DNA of 32,493 nt from Rummeliibacillus sp. POC4 (lineage in GTDB: Bacteria; Bacillota; Bacilli; Bacillales_A; Planococcaceae), in contig NZ_QWUA01000056.1 in assembly GCF_003576525.1 (NCBI RefSeq), positions 1-32,493 on the forward strand. The letters are read 5' to 3'. Every line of letters starts with the position of its first letter. Within the stretch, counting starts at the first letter, position 1. The translations under genes and the position numbers were made by a program. The notes under the pieces were generated by a model. The model saw only the letters and a list, made by a program, of their open reading frames with translations. It made no database searches and was not told where the DNA came from. Positions 1 to 8,013 of the stretch are shown here, one piece after another.

Positions 1-49
1 ATTTAAATTTAAAAAATAAATTACAGAATTTACGATAATATAATGTATT

Positions 50-92
50 TGAAAAATAAAAAAGCATCCTTCTTGTTGAACGTAAGGATGCT
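50..92 (-). terminator. Rho-independent terminator of guaC
   Basis: Read on the minus strand, a 9-bp stem (arms at 84-92 and 63-71, core GCATCCTT/AAGGATGC) with a 12-nt loop is followed by a T-rich run (plus-strand A-run at 50-62). It lies about 45 nt past the guaC stop codon and is oriented to end that transcript. Confidence 0.8.
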
Positions 93-137
93 CTAATCGA
101 TTTTATTTAGGCTATGTGTAAGGTGATTTAAAATTAT

Positions 138-1121
138 TTAGTATACTTTGTCACCATTAAAAATAGAGTTTTTAACAATTACATAGTCAACATTACGAAT
201 GGATTCCAGTTTTGTACCTCCGGCATAAGAGATTGACGATTGAAGGTCTTGTTCCATTTCAATAAGCGTATCACTTAAATGGCCACGATGTTCAACGTGC
301 ATTTTTTTACCTTCGACGTTTTTCTTTTCACCTTTTTGGAATTCAGATGCAGAACCAAAATATTCTTTATATAACTTACCATCAATTTCAATCGTTTTAC
401 CTGGTGATTCCTCATGACCAGCAAATAATGAACCAATCATTACCATTGTTGCACCAAAGCGAACGGATTTGGCAATATCGCCGTTAGTCCGAATACCTCC
501 GTCTGCAATAATAGGTTTCGTTGCGGCTTTTGAACACCAACGAAGGGCGGCTAATTGCCAGCCACCAGTTCCAAAACCTGTTTTAACCTTTGTAATACAT
601 ACTTTACCAGGCCCAATTCCAACTTTAGTAGCGTCAGCACCAGCGTTTTCAAGTTCACGAACAGCTTCAGGTGTACCGACATTACCGGCAATAACGAAGG
701 AAGTAGGAAGTAGTCTTTTTATATGTTGAATCATATTGATCACTGCATTTGAGTGACCGTGTGCAATATCAATTGTTATATAGTCAGGAGTTAAATTTTC
801 TTTCGCTAAATCTTCTATAAAAGCGTATTCTTCTGGTTTTACTCCGACACTAATAGAAGCGATTAAGCCACGTGCTTGCATGTCCTTTACAAAATCCGCA
901 CGATTTGCTGGATTGAAGCGATGCATAATATAGAAGTAACCATTTTCAGCTAATTTAATAGCAATATTTTCATCTATTATTGTTTGCATGTTTGCAGGGA
1001 CAACAGGAAGTCTAAATTTGTGACCACCGAGCATAACACTTGTATCACATTCAGAACGGCTATTCACAATACATTTTGCGGGAATTAATTGAATATCTTC
1101 ATAGTCAAATACATTATCCAT
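138..1121 (-). CDS. guaC: GMP reductase (Firmicutes type)
   Basis: NADPH-dependent GMP reductase converts GMP to IMP and ammonia in the cytosol, the one-step salvage route from guanine to adenine nucleotides. The 327-residue protein is an IMPDH/GMPR-type TIM barrel without a CBS insert, matching the roughly 326-residue Bacillus GuaC. The catalytic loop GPGKVC around residues 171-175 provides the nucleophile Cys175, preceded by the GNVGT and [10 protein letters not shown] phosphate-binding strands and followed by the DGGIR phosphate site. The start ATG has an AGGAGTG ribosome binding site 8 nt away. It is monocistronic, with its own promoter and terminator. No purine riboswitch was seen in its leader. 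The lack of CBS domains and the GMPR-length C-terminus argue against IMP dehydrogenase. Confidence 0.96.
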   Translation of the reverse strand: MDNVFDYEDIQLIPAKCIVNSRSECDTSVMLGGHKFRLPVVPANMQTIIDENIAIKLAENGYFYIMHRFNPANRADFVKDMQARGLIASISVGVKPEEYAFIEDLAKENLTPDYITIDIAHGHSNAVINMIQHIKRLLPTSFVIAGNVGTPEAVRELENAGADATKVGIGPGKVCITKVKTGFGTGGWQLAALRWCSKAATKPIIADGGIRTNGDIAKSVRFGATMVMIGSLFAGHEESPGKTIEIDGKLYKEYFGSASEFQKGEKKNVEGKKMHVEHRGHLSDTLIEMEQDLQSSISYAGGTKLESIRNVDYVIVKNSIFNGDKVY

Positions 1122-1464
1122 TAAAAAACACTCCTAAAAACGAATATTATTTTTGTTTATTTAAAAAACGTTCGCCATTTGGTAATTTACATTAATTTTA
1201 GCCTAATGTCAAAATTTTTTTGCAAAATTACTAAAATAGTAGTTTTTTAAATGAGGTTTGAGAGGAAATTAGATAAGATTTAAGAAAGTAGAATAGGTTC
1301 ACGTTGGTAGATCTGTTTAACGTAACAACTTAAGACGAACTCAATTATTTATGATAAAATCAGGTTTTAAGGGCAATAGGAACTGAATTGATAATATATA
1401 GGATAAAAGGGATTACTTACATAAAAATAAATGGCTTATAAAGAATAACGAGAGGAAGCAACTG
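1122..1464. other. Divergent intergenic region between guaC and the acidic protein
   Basis: This 343-bp gap between divergent genes holds the guaC promoter and ribosome binding site on the minus strand. On the plus strand an extended -10 candidate, TGATAAAAT at 1352-1360, could serve the following gene, but no good -35 precedes it. I see no gene, riboswitch or strong repeat in the remainder. Confidence 0.5.
1184..1212 (-). promoter_or_regulatory. Candidate sigma-A promoter of guaC
   Basis: On the minus strand TTGACA (1207-1212) is separated by 17 bp from TAAATT (1184-1189), about 60 nt upstream of the guaC start. The -35 is perfect and the -10 matches 4 of 6. Confidence 0.5.
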
Positions 1465-2931
1465 ATGAAAAATTTAGAATTTATTTTAAGGGATTATATT
1501 ATTGGAAGACCAGTTATTTCAATTGAATATGATGAGGATGACCAAACTATTGGAGAAATTATAGATGCGCATAGAGGTCTTATATATGGCCATATAGAGC
1601 TTAATGATGAACAAAAGCTTACATCTTTCATGATTGATATGGAAGAGATTATGGAACATAATGACGTTTCTTTGGACGAATATGAAGAATTAACACCCGA
1701 TGAATTAATCGGTTGTGCTGAAGACTTTGCAAAAGACTTCTGCCGGGAAAGTTTGCATTTTAAAGAAATGACACAATGGAATGGTGAATCTTACATGGTC
1801 ATTTTTGAAGAAAAGGATATGGCTTTAAATTTATTTATACCTAATTCCGGGGTAACAATTGAAATTAATAAGCAAGGATTTATTATTTCGGCAGTGTTAT
1901 TCCAATCTTACTATCAATTAACATACCCAGATATCCAGATTTCAGCAGAAGATGCTAAAGAAATTATTTGTCGATATCCTTTGGTGCAACTAGGCATATT
2001 TGAAGATAGTGGTGAGATGAAGTTAGTATACTATCCAAATCGTGAATATTTAGCAGTCCATGTAGATGGACAAATAGCGACAACAGAAGAGTTTTTAGAA
2101 GAAAAAGCTGCTGATACACATGAATTTAAGCCGGTGACAGTAACTCAATCAGTGGAAAGCTTATTGGGTGTAACGGATGATATGTATAAAGTAGAAACAG
2201 AAAACGGGACATTCTGGTATGACTCATTGGATGTAGAAAATGTCCAGACTGCAGACCCAATAGTTAAAATTGAAAGAACTGATGATTTACAATTAGATTA
2301 TGAATCTAGTGTTGAATGGGAAGAGTCAGAAGAATTGCCAGAAGAGTTGTTAGAAGAAAGGGCAAAAATATTTTTAGAAGCTATTATTGGCAATATTCAT
2401 GATAAATATATACTTGAAGATCAACTTCAAGAAGATGAAGATATTGAATTTTTAAATGAAGAAGATTTAACAGAAGAAGAACGTCAATTTTTTGAGGAAC
2501 TCGAAAAGATGGAAGCAGATGAAGATGAAGGTTTAGATGAAGATGATGAGTTTAACTTTGAACCATTCACAACATTCACGTTTATTCGCCATTATGAAGG
2601 AATTCGTATGGATGAATATTCCATCCATGTAAATGTCGGTGTTTATACAGGTGTAATTCGTGATTGCTCGATTATTTTACCTGACGAATCACAATTATTA
2701 GCGATGAATATGGAGCCTGTTGTGTCTATAGAAGTAGCTAAAACAATTTTTAAAGAGCATTTACAAATGAAACTAGCACGTACGATAAATTATGAAGACG
2801 AAGATGAAGATGTAACTTTATATGGATTAGATTATGTAATGGATTTCCCTCAAAACAGAAGAATAGAAAGAATCGATGCAACTACAGGTGAGGTTTATTA
2901 CGAATTCTCAGATGTTCTAAGAGAAGGATAA
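1465..2931 (+). CDS. Acidic cytosolic protein with two YcdB/YcdC-like repeats, function unknown
   Basis: I do not recognise a characterised homologue. The 488-residue protein has no signal peptide or membrane segment. It is strikingly acidic, with Asp/Glu-dense stretches around residues 325-390. Two regions, roughly 120-235 and 390-488, share a layout: beta-rich segment, a helix beginning with a Ser-x-Glu-x-Ala-like motif (SAEDAK, SIEVAK), a LVYY- or LDYV-type strand, and a turn with a small hydrophobic strand (HVDGQI; IDATTGEVYYE). This resembles the PepSY-like YcdB/YcdC repeat family (DUF4901), but that is a pattern judgement. The ATG follows GAGGAAG with good spacing. It stands alone between guaC and a riboswitch-led operon, and no terminator was seen after it. 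Confidence 0.6.
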   Translation: MKNLEFILRDYIIGRPVISIEYDEDDQTIGEIIDAHRGLIYGHIELNDEQKLTSFMIDMEEIMEHNDVSLDEYEELTPDELIGCAEDFAKDFCRESLHFKEMTQWNGESYMVIFEEKDMALNLFIPNSGVTIEINKQGFIISAVLFQSYYQLTYPDIQISAEDAKEIICRYPLVQLGIFEDSGEMKLVYYPNREYLAVHVDGQIATTEEFLEEKAADTHEFKPVTVTQSVESLLGVTDDMYKVETENGTFWYDSLDVENVQTADPIVKIERTDDLQLDYESSVEWEESEELPEELLEERAKIFLEAIIGNIHDKYILEDQLQEDEDIEFLNEEDLTEEERQFFEELEKMEADEDEGLDEDDEFNFEPFTTFTFIRHYEGIRMDEYSIHVNVGVYTGVIRDCSIILPDESQLLAMNMEPVVSIEVAKTIFKEHLQMKLARTINYEDEDEDVTLYGLDYVMDFPQNRRIERIDATTGEVYYEFSDVLREG

Positions 2932-3006
2932 TAGTAAATAAATTTATTTGAATGAACAATGGATTTCCGAAAACTATAAATCTTAAAAATAATTAGAAAA
3001 TAAGAA

Positions 3007-3035
3007 TTGACAGAAAAACACTAGTATTGTAGACT
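3007..3035 (+). promoter_or_regulatory. Sigma-A promoter of the lysine-riboswitch operon
   Basis: TTGACA (3007-3012) is followed after 17 bp by TAGACT (3030-3035), placing the transcription start near 3042, just before the riboswitch. The leader to the first gene is therefore about 400 nt, typical for an L-box attenuator. Confidence 0.7.
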
Positions 3036-3055
3036 GTTCACAACAAGTAAATACG

Positions 3056-3250
3056 ACCTCACTTATTGGTGAGGTAGAGGCGCGATATTTATTAGTTCTT
3101 GGCGGAGTTAGAGAGAGCGGTGAAACCGGGAAGAAGGAAATGTTGCCGAAGTTTGTAATAGATCTCGATATTACATGCTGGGCTTGCAATGAATAATTGT
3201 AAGACTGTCTCAATAAGCTACCCTGGTTTATTGAGTTGAGCTATCTCATT
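3056..3250 (+). promoter_or_regulatory. Lysine riboswitch (L box)
   Basis: The leader contains the recognisable L-box core in the right order: GTAGAGGCGCG (3074-3084), GGTGAAACCGG, GCCGAAG, GCTGGGC, and the closing strand GCTATCTC (3240-3247). Helix P1 forms between 3070-3077 and 3241-3248 (8 bp with one G-U pair). These elements match the B. subtilis lysC leader closely, including the TGTAAG-x-CTGTC segment before the P1 3' strand. Lysine binding stabilises P1 and favours the downstream terminator. The genes that follow are an amino acid ABC transporter, so lysine should repress its synthesis. A 7-bp hairpin (3056-3062 with 3069-3075) overlaps the P1 5' strand. I could not resolve the antiterminator pairing by eye. 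Confidence 0.92.
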
Positions 3251-3289
3251 TTGGGATAAAAGTGGAGGATTTGGGACTAGATATATTCT

Positions 3290-3325
3290 GGAACCTGAGT
3301 TCAACTCAGGTTCCTTTTATTTTTG
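3290..3325 (+). terminator. Riboswitch-controlled intrinsic terminator
   Basis: An 11-bp perfect stem (GGAACCTGAGT at 3290-3300 with ACTCAGGTTCC at 3304-3314) with a 3-nt loop is followed by a T-rich run. It lies 40 nt beyond P1 of the lysine riboswitch and about 120 nt before the first gene, as expected for the expression platform. Confidence 0.88.
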
Positions 3326-3443
3326 TATCGAAGTACCTGTATGGCCAATGAATAATAGAATTGGCTGAACGGGTAGATGCAAAGATTAGACATTTAGCTC
3401 TTTTTCTACACATAAGGGAACTGTTTTTAAAGGAGAGGGAAAT

Positions 3444-4298
3444 ATGAAAAAGACATGGACATTATTAACTGGTGTTTTATTAATGGCCATCCTTGTATTA
3501 GCAGGATGTGGCACAGGCGATTCTAAAAAGTCGGAATCATCAGGAAATGGTGAGGAACAAGATACATTTACAGTAGGTATGGAAGCAGGATATCCACCTT
3601 TTAACTGGACACAATCAGACGATTCAAATGGTGGTGTTGCTATTAAAGGAAATGCAGAATTCGCAAACGGCTATGATGTACAAATTGCGCAAAAAATCGC
3701 AGATGGTTTAGGCAAGAAATTAGTTGTTGTGAAAACAGAATGGGATGGTCTTGTACCAGCACTAACTTCTGGGAAAATTGATGCCATTATCGCTGGTATG
3801 TCACCAACGAAAGAACGTAAACAAACAATAGATTTCTCAGATATCTACTATAAATCTAATTTAGTAATGGTTGTAAAAAAAGGTAGCAAATATGATGGTG
3901 CAACATCAATTACTGATTTCAAAGGTGCGAAGGTGACGGCTCAGTTGAACACTTTCCACTATACAGTTATCGATCAAATTAAAGGCGTTAAAAAACAAAC
4001 TGCAATGGATAATTTCCCAGCAATGCGCGTTGCACTTGAATCAGGTAAAATTGACGGTTACGTTTCAGAAAAACCTGAAGCTGTTTCAGCAACAGCAGCT
4101 AACGATAAATTTGCAATGGTAGAGTTTACTGAAGGCGAAGGATTTAAAACATCACAAGAAGATACAGCAATCGCGGTTGGTTTACAAAAAGATAGTGATT
4201 TAACAGATAAGATCAATGAAATCCTTAAAGGAATTTCAGAAGCAGACCGTGAACAAATCATGGATGAAGCGATCAAAAATCAACCAGCAGCTAAATAG
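3444..4298 (+). CDS. Lysine-type ABC transporter, substrate-binding lipoprotein
   Basis: Extracellular solute-binding protein of family 3 (polar amino acids), 284 residues. The signal peptide ends in the lipobox LAGC (Cys22), so it should be lipid-anchored on the outer face of the membrane. Motifs typical of the fold follow: the first ligand-binding strand FTVGMEAGYPPFNW near residue 42, NGYDVQIAQKIADGLG, and the segment AIIAGMSPTKERKQTIDFSD with the carboxylate-binding TxxR. An AAGGAGAGG site precedes the ATG. The family covers lysine, arginine, histidine, glutamine and cystine; the upstream lysine riboswitch is what argues for lysine. It heads a three-gene operon and is separated from the permease by a hairpin that may set its higher dosage. 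Confidence 0.88.
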   Translation: MKKTWTLLTGVLLMAILVLAGCGTGDSKKSESSGNGEEQDTFTVGMEAGYPPFNWTQSDDSNGGVAIKGNAEFANGYDVQIAQKIADGLGKKLVVVKTEWDGLVPALTSGKIDAIIAGMSPTKERKQTIDFSDIYYKSNLVMVVKKGSKYDGATSITDFKGAKVTAQLNTFHYTVIDQIKGVKKQTAMDNFPAMRVALESGKIDGYVSEKPEAVSATAANDKFAMVEFTEGEGFKTSQEDTAIAVGLQKDSDLTDKINEILKGISEADREQIMDEAIKNQPAAK

Positions 4299-4312
4299 TT
4301 ATGTTGAACTTA

Positions 4313-4351
4313 AAGAGCTACCGATTGTGATTATTGCAATTGGTAGTTCTT
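4313..4351 (+). terminator. Intercistronic hairpin between binding protein and permease genes
   Basis: A 15-bp stem including two G-U pairs (4313-4327 with 4337-4351, loop 9 nt) sits between the first and second cistrons. It has only a broken T-tract (TTCTTGTTATGCTTTT), so it may be a leaky terminator or a 3' stabiliser that keeps binding-protein mRNA above that of the permease. Confidence 0.6.
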
Positions 4352-4376
4352 GTTATGCTTTTAAGGAGGAGTAATA

Positions 4377-5126
4377 ATGAGCTTAGAATGGTTTATCAAT
4401 ATCATTACAAATAACTGGCCGATGTTCTTAAGAGGCGCTTGGATGACACTGGTTATTTCAACAATCGGGACTATTATTGGCGCATTAATCGGCTTGATTA
4501 TTGGCGTCATTAATACAATTCCAAAGGGCAATGGTGGAGCTAAAAAGTGGCTCTTGAAAATTATCAATGCTATTTTAACAATTTATGTTGAGTTCTTCCG
4601 TGGCACACCTATGATTGTGCAAGCAATGGTCGTTTATTACGGATCAGATTTGTTGTTTGGCATTGATATGAATCGTACCTTTGCAGCAATTTTTATCGTA
4701 TCGATTAATACAGGCGCTTACATGGCTGAAATTGTTCGTGGTGGGATTATGAGTATTGAACAAGGACAGTTTGAAGCGGCTCGAGCTATAGGGATGAATC
4801 ACTGGCAAACAATGATTCATGTTGTGTTACCACAAGTAATGCGCAATATCTTACCTGCAACAGGAAACCAATATGTGATGAATATCAAAGATACATCTGT
4901 ATTAAATGTAATTGGCGTCACTGAATTGTTCTTCCAAACAAAATCAATTGCAGGAAATAACTTCCGATATTTCGAATCATTCTTTGTTGCATGTCTGATT
5001 TACTTAGTTATGACGATTATTGTTACGCAAATTTTGCGATTCTTTGAACGCAAACTTTCAGGTAATGCAAATTATCAAATACTAGATGACGCTACATTTA
5101 TCCGTAGACCGGAACAGGCAAAATAG
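4377..5126 (+). CDS. Lysine-type ABC transporter, permease
   Basis: Membrane subunit of the polar amino acid uptake transporter family (HisM/GlnP type), 249 residues. Hydrophobic segments cover roughly residues 20-47, 64-92, 100-120 and 200-222. The cytoplasmic EAA loop that docks on the ATPase, [21 protein letters not shown]-like, lies at 133-153 with the conserved EAA and G. The RGTP motif at 75-78 is typical of the family. A GGAGGAG site precedes the ATG closely. Only one permease gene is present, so a homodimer is likely. It is followed after 22 nt by the ATPase gene. Substrate is inferred from the riboswitch. Confidence 0.88.
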   Translation: MSLEWFINIITNNWPMFLRGAWMTLVISTIGTIIGALIGLIIGVINTIPKGNGGAKKWLLKIINAILTIYVEFFRGTPMIVQAMVVYYGSDLLFGIDMNRTFAAIFIVSINTGAYMAEIVRGGIMSIEQGQFEAARAIGMNHWQTMIHVVLPQVMRNILPATGNQYVMNIKDTSVLNVIGVTELFFQTKSIAGNNFRYFESFFVACLIYLVMTIIVTQILRFFERKLSGNANYQILDDATFIRRPEQAK

Positions 5127-5148
5127 AGGTACAAAGGAGAGAAAAACT

Positions 5149-5883
5149 ATGGAAACAATTATTGATATTCAACATCTTAGTAAATCCTTTGGTACACATG
5201 AAGTATTAAAAGACGTTAACTTTTCTGTAAAAAAAGGTGAAGTAGTATGTGTGATTGGATCATCTGGGTCAGGAAAATCAACACTTTTACGTTGTATAAA
5301 CTTGCTTGAAACACCAAGTGGTGGAGAAATTTTTTATAAGGGTAAAAATATTCTTACAAATAAGCAAAATCTCAATACGTTTAGAACACATTTAGGAATG
5401 GTATTCCAACAATTTAATCTCTTTAATAATTGCGACGTATTAAGTAACTGTGTTCTTGGGCAAACAAAAGTTTTAAAACGTTCAAAAGATGAAGCTAAGG
5501 AAGTAGCTATGAGATATTTAAAGGTAGTTGGTATGGATCGTTATTTAAATGCGAGACCTAGCCAATTGTCAGGTGGACAAAAGCAAAGGGTTGCGATTGC
5601 GAGAGCTTTATCCATGCAGCCTGATGCATTATTATTTGATGAACCAACATCAGCGCTTGACCCTGAAATGGTTGGAGAAGTTTTAAAGGTTATGAAGGAA
5701 TTAGCAAAGTCCGGATTAACCATGATTATTGTTACGCATGAAATGGAGTTTGCAAGAGAAGTTTCGGATAGGATTGTATTTATGGATAAAGGTGTAATTG
5801 TTGAAGACGATACCCCTGATGAAGTGTTTAATAATCCGAAACACGAACGGACGAAGGCATTTTTAAACCGCGCTTTAAAATAA
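5149..5883 (+). CDS. Lysine-type ABC transporter, ATP-binding protein
   Basis: Cytosolic ATPase of the same amino acid importer, 244 residues, the usual length for the GlnQ/HisP family. It has Walker A GSSGSGKS (37-44), Q-loop VFQQFN, signature LSGGQKQR (140-147), Walker B LLFDEP (161-166) and the switch histidine in VTHEM. The longest open frame begins at 5086 inside the permease gene, but the ATG at 5149 has an AAAGGAGAG site 9 nt upstream and begins the conserved fold at once, so I use it. The operon ends with a strong terminator immediately downstream. Confidence 0.92.
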   Translation: METIIDIQHLSKSFGTHEVLKDVNFSVKKGEVVCVIGSSGSGKSTLLRCINLLETPSGGEIFYKGKNILTNKQNLNTFRTHLGMVFQQFNLFNNCDVLSNCVLGQTKVLKRSKDEAKEVAMRYLKVVGMDRYLNARPSQLSGGQKQRVAIARALSMQPDALLFDEPTSALDPEMVGEVLKVMKELAKSGLTMIIVTHEMEFAREVSDRIVFMDKGVIVEDDTPDEVFNNPKHERTKAFLNRALK

Positions 5884-5889
5884 AAATAG

Positions 5890-5923
5890 AGCTGTCATCT
5901 CACGTTTTGGGTGACAGCTTTTT
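5890..5923 (+). terminator. Terminator of the lysine transporter operon
   Basis: AGCTGTCA (5890-5897) pairs with TGACAGCT (5912-5919), followed by a five-T run, 7 nt after the stop codon. Confidence 0.88.
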
Positions 5924-6033
5924 CTGTATGATCCTTTGGAATTAAAATAGATATATGATATCAAATATTGGCCTATTTGTAGAAAACATGTTAATAAACC
6001 TTACGTAAAAATCAGAAAAATTAGACAAATAGG

Positions 6034-6042
6034 TGCTATACT
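6034..6042 (+). promoter_or_regulatory. Extended -10 promoter candidate for the MCP-Cache gene
   Basis: TGCTATACT (TGn plus TATACT) lies about 38 nt before the ATG, with no convincing -35 at the matching distance. No sigma-D motility promoter motif was seen. Confidence 0.45.
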
Positions 6043-6079
6043 ATTTAGTAGAGAACTTTATACATAGGGGGTTGAAGAT

Positions 6080-7075
6080 ATGATCAACACTGAAAACGAA
6101 AACCTTAATGTTTCCACTTTGATGAATGAATTGAAATTTGAAAATCGAGAAATGCAAAATGTTATGCAAAAGTTACAGAAGATTTCCATGCAATCCAAAA
6201 TACTAGCATTGAACTCTGGTATTGAAGCGGCTCGGGCTGGAGAAGCAGGACGTGGATTTTCAGTAGTTGCAAAAGAGATTAATAAGTTTGCTGCTGCCAG
6301 TATGGATGCAAGTAAAGAAAGTGAAGAAATTATTAAATCTATTCAACAAAAGGCAAATGAAATAATTGCTGTTCGAACAGTTGACATTGCATATGATACG
6401 ATTGATAAAATTGATCGTAATTTGTTTGAACGAAATTGTGATGTACAAGCGTGGGCTACTTTTGATGCTGTTAAAAATGTCATAGCTAATCCAACACTTG
6501 AAACTAGAGAAGAAGCACAGGCCTTATTAAAAAATATATATGAAATTTACGAAGTGTATTTTGAACTGCTAGTAGTTGACCTAGACGGTAATATTATAGT
6601 CACTGCGAAAAATCAAAGTGAAGTTGGCAAGAGTATGGCTAATCGGGAATGGTTTAGAGAAACTATTAGCAATAATGATGTATATGTAACGGATATGTAT
6701 TATTCTGAAGTTGTTCAGGGATATACGATGGGGTATTCATGTCCAATAAGAGATGAACATGGTCAAGTTAGGGGTGTATTTTCTACTCGCTTTAACTGGG
6801 ATTTTATATATGACATTATTGACAATGTTAAAATTGATGAATCCTCTCAATTATATGTTATTAACAAAGAGGGTATTGTAATTGCATCAAAAGATAGAGA
6901 GAATGTTTTGAGTAAAAATTTGAGTGATATGAAGGCGGTTCAAAAGGTTACTAGTGGAGCTGATAACCGTGGATATGTGATTGAAAACAATCAAATTTGT
7001 GCATATTGTTTAACTGAAGGGTACAATGCCTATAAGGGGAAAGGCTGGTCTGTTATTGTTATTGAGTCGATATAG
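6080..7075 (+). CDS. Soluble chemoreceptor-tip/Cache protein with inverted domain order
   Basis: 331 residues without signal peptide or membrane segment. Residues about 20-95 are a helical hairpin with the chemoreceptor signalling-tip motif: QSKILALNSGIEAARAG (38-54) and GRGFSVVAKEINKFA, the part of MCPs that binds CheW and CheA. Residues about 105-331 resemble a double Cache sensor domain: a long helix (LFERNCDVQAWA), the LLVVDLDGNIIVT strand, a REWF segment, the CPIRDEHGQVRGVFS strand pair and a second half with YVINKEGIVIASK. In normal receptors Cache is extracellular and precedes the membrane span and tip; here the tip comes first and everything is cytosolic. The gene looks intact, with an AGGGGG ribosome binding site and a terminator. 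It could sense a cytosolic ligand and feed the chemosensory array; that role is inference. Confidence 0.75.
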   Translation: MINTENENLNVSTLMNELKFENREMQNVMQKLQKISMQSKILALNSGIEAARAGEAGRGFSVVAKEINKFAAASMDASKESEEIIKSIQQKANEIIAVRTVDIAYDTIDKIDRNLFERNCDVQAWATFDAVKNVIANPTLETREEAQALLKNIYEIYEVYFELLVVDLDGNIIVTAKNQSEVGKSMANREWFRETISNNDVYVTDMYYSEVVQGYTMGYSCPIRDEHGQVRGVFSTRFNWDFIYDIIDNVKIDESSQLYVINKEGIVIASKDRENVLSKNLSDMKAVQKVTSGADNRGYVIENNQICAYCLTEGYNAYKGKGWSVIVIESI

Positions 7076-7093
7076 TTATTATATTTTTTAATT

Positions 7094-7129
7094 AAAAGGC
7101 GAACAACTTCCACCAGTTGTTCGCCTTTT
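7094..7129. terminator. Bidirectional terminator between the MCP-Cache and pirin genes
   Basis: A perfect 15-bp stem (7094-7108 with 7115-7129) has A-runs at its base and T-runs on both sides, so it can end the plus-strand gene upstream and the minus-strand pirin gene. Confidence 0.88.
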
Positions 7130-7164
7130 GGTGAGTTCTTTCGATTTTTTAAACCAAAGTATTA

Positions 7165-7866
7165 TTAATCTACTTTTGCCATTTCAATCACTAAAATGTG
7201 TGCTGTATTTTCGGCTTTGATATGAATGTTTTCTTCTACGATTTCTAAGCCATCACGTGCTTCAAGTGGAACATTATTTATCGTAGCCTGACCTTCTATA
7301 TCTACAAGATAAGCTTGGCGTCCTTTGGCTACTTCAAAATTAATTTCCTTACTAGCTTCTAATTCTATTGCATATAAATTAGCATCTTGGTTAATTTGAA
7401 TTGGTGCGGTTCCATTCTTGTTTGAGACCATATGGAGCCATTTATTTTTGCGTTCATCCATTTCGAATAAGAACTCACCATAATGTGGAGTATGCCCATG
7501 ACGATCTGGTAAAATCCAAATTTGAAGCATTCTTAGTTCTTCATCACCCATATTATGTTCGCTATGGAAAACGCCTGTCCCAGCACTCATATATTGGACT
7601 TGCCCTCGTGTGATGGTATGTTTGTTTCCCATGCTATCTTGGTGTGTAAGTGCGCCTTTGACAACATAAGAAATAATCTCCATATCACGGTGAGGATGAA
7701 GGTCAAATCCTGTATGAGGTGCGATTAAATCGTCATTTATAACTCGTAATGCACCAAATTGAATGTTTTTTGGATTGTAGTATTCTGCAAATGAAAAATG
7801 GAATGTACTGTTTAACCAACCTAGGTGGCTAGTCCCCATTTGTTGATGGTCAACTTTTCTAAGCAT
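7165..7866 (-). CDS. Pirin family protein (YhhW-like cupin dioxygenase)
   Basis: Bicupin of the pirin family, 233 residues, the length of E. coli YhhW. The N-terminal cupin has the metal site: His57 and His59 in DLHPHRDME, and His101 and Glu103 in FHSEHN. The family motif GFDLHPHRDMEIISYV is intact. Some members oxidise quercetin in vitro; the physiological substrate in bacteria is unknown, and a role in detoxifying electrophilic aromatics fits the operator described upstream. The ATG is preceded by GAAGGGAAG. The gene is monocistronic with strong promoter elements and an MhqR-type palindrome at the transcription start. Confidence 0.9.
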   Translation of the reverse strand: MLRKVDHQQMGTSHLGWLNSTFHFSFAEYYNPKNIQFGALRVINDDLIAPHTGFDLHPHRDMEIISYVVKGALTHQDSMGNKHTITRGQVQYMSAGTGVFHSEHNMGDEELRMLQIWILPDRHGHTPHYGEFLFEMDERKNKWLHMVSNKNGTAPIQINQDANLYAIELEASKEINFEVAKGRQAYLVDIEGQATINNVPLEARDGLEIVEENIHIKAENTAHILVIEMAKVD

Positions 7867-7899
7867 AATAATCTTCCCTTCAAATAATTATCTTGAAAA

Positions 7900-7917
7900 T
7901 ATCTTTAATTCGAGATA
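7900..7917 (-). promoter_or_regulatory. MhqR-type operator upstream of the pirin gene
   Basis: The 18-bp near-palindrome TATCTTTAATTCGAGATA matches 16 of 18 positions of the TATCTCGAATTCGAGATA site that I recall for the Bacillus MarR-family repressor MhqR, which responds to hydroquinones and catechols. It directly follows the -10 box, covering the transcription start, where binding would repress. An extra half-site TATCTTGAA lies at 7889-7897. Confidence 0.65.
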
Positions 7918-7946
7918 ATTTTATAAGCAATTTTATAATTAGTCAA
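7918..7946 (-). promoter_or_regulatory. Sigma-A promoter of the pirin gene
   Basis: On the minus strand TTGACT (7941-7946) is separated by exactly 17 bp from TAAAAT (7918-7923). The operator palindrome begins at the next base. Confidence 0.7.
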
Positions 7947-7967
7947 ACCTTTCAACTTAATATATAT

Positions 7968-8010
7968 AAAGATGTCTTATAAGGTTAAATTCAACTCATA
8001 AGACATCTTT
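7968..8010. terminator. Terminator after the siderophore ATPase gene
   Basis: A perfect 13-bp stem (AAAGATGTCTTAT at 7968-7980 with ATAAGACATCTTT at 7998-8010) lies just past the minus-strand stop codon. On that strand the T-run is short (CTTTATATATAT); on the plus strand it is better (CTTTTTCTT). It separates the ATPase gene from the pirin promoter. Confidence 0.7.
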
Positions 8011-8013
8011 TTC

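Noticed and set aside
1122-1260. Purine riboswitch in the guaC leader
   Set aside because: The leader from the likely promoter is too short (about 50 nt) and contains none of the conserved purine-aptamer loop sequences.
2983-3213. 76-residue minus-strand open frame
   Set aside because: It lies wholly across the lysine riboswitch on the opposite strand and has no ribosome binding site; it is a by-product of the RNA sequence.
6080-7075. Truncated chemoreceptor pseudogene
   Set aside because: The reading frame has its own ribosome binding site and terminator, both domains look complete, and the order is inverted and not merely shortened.
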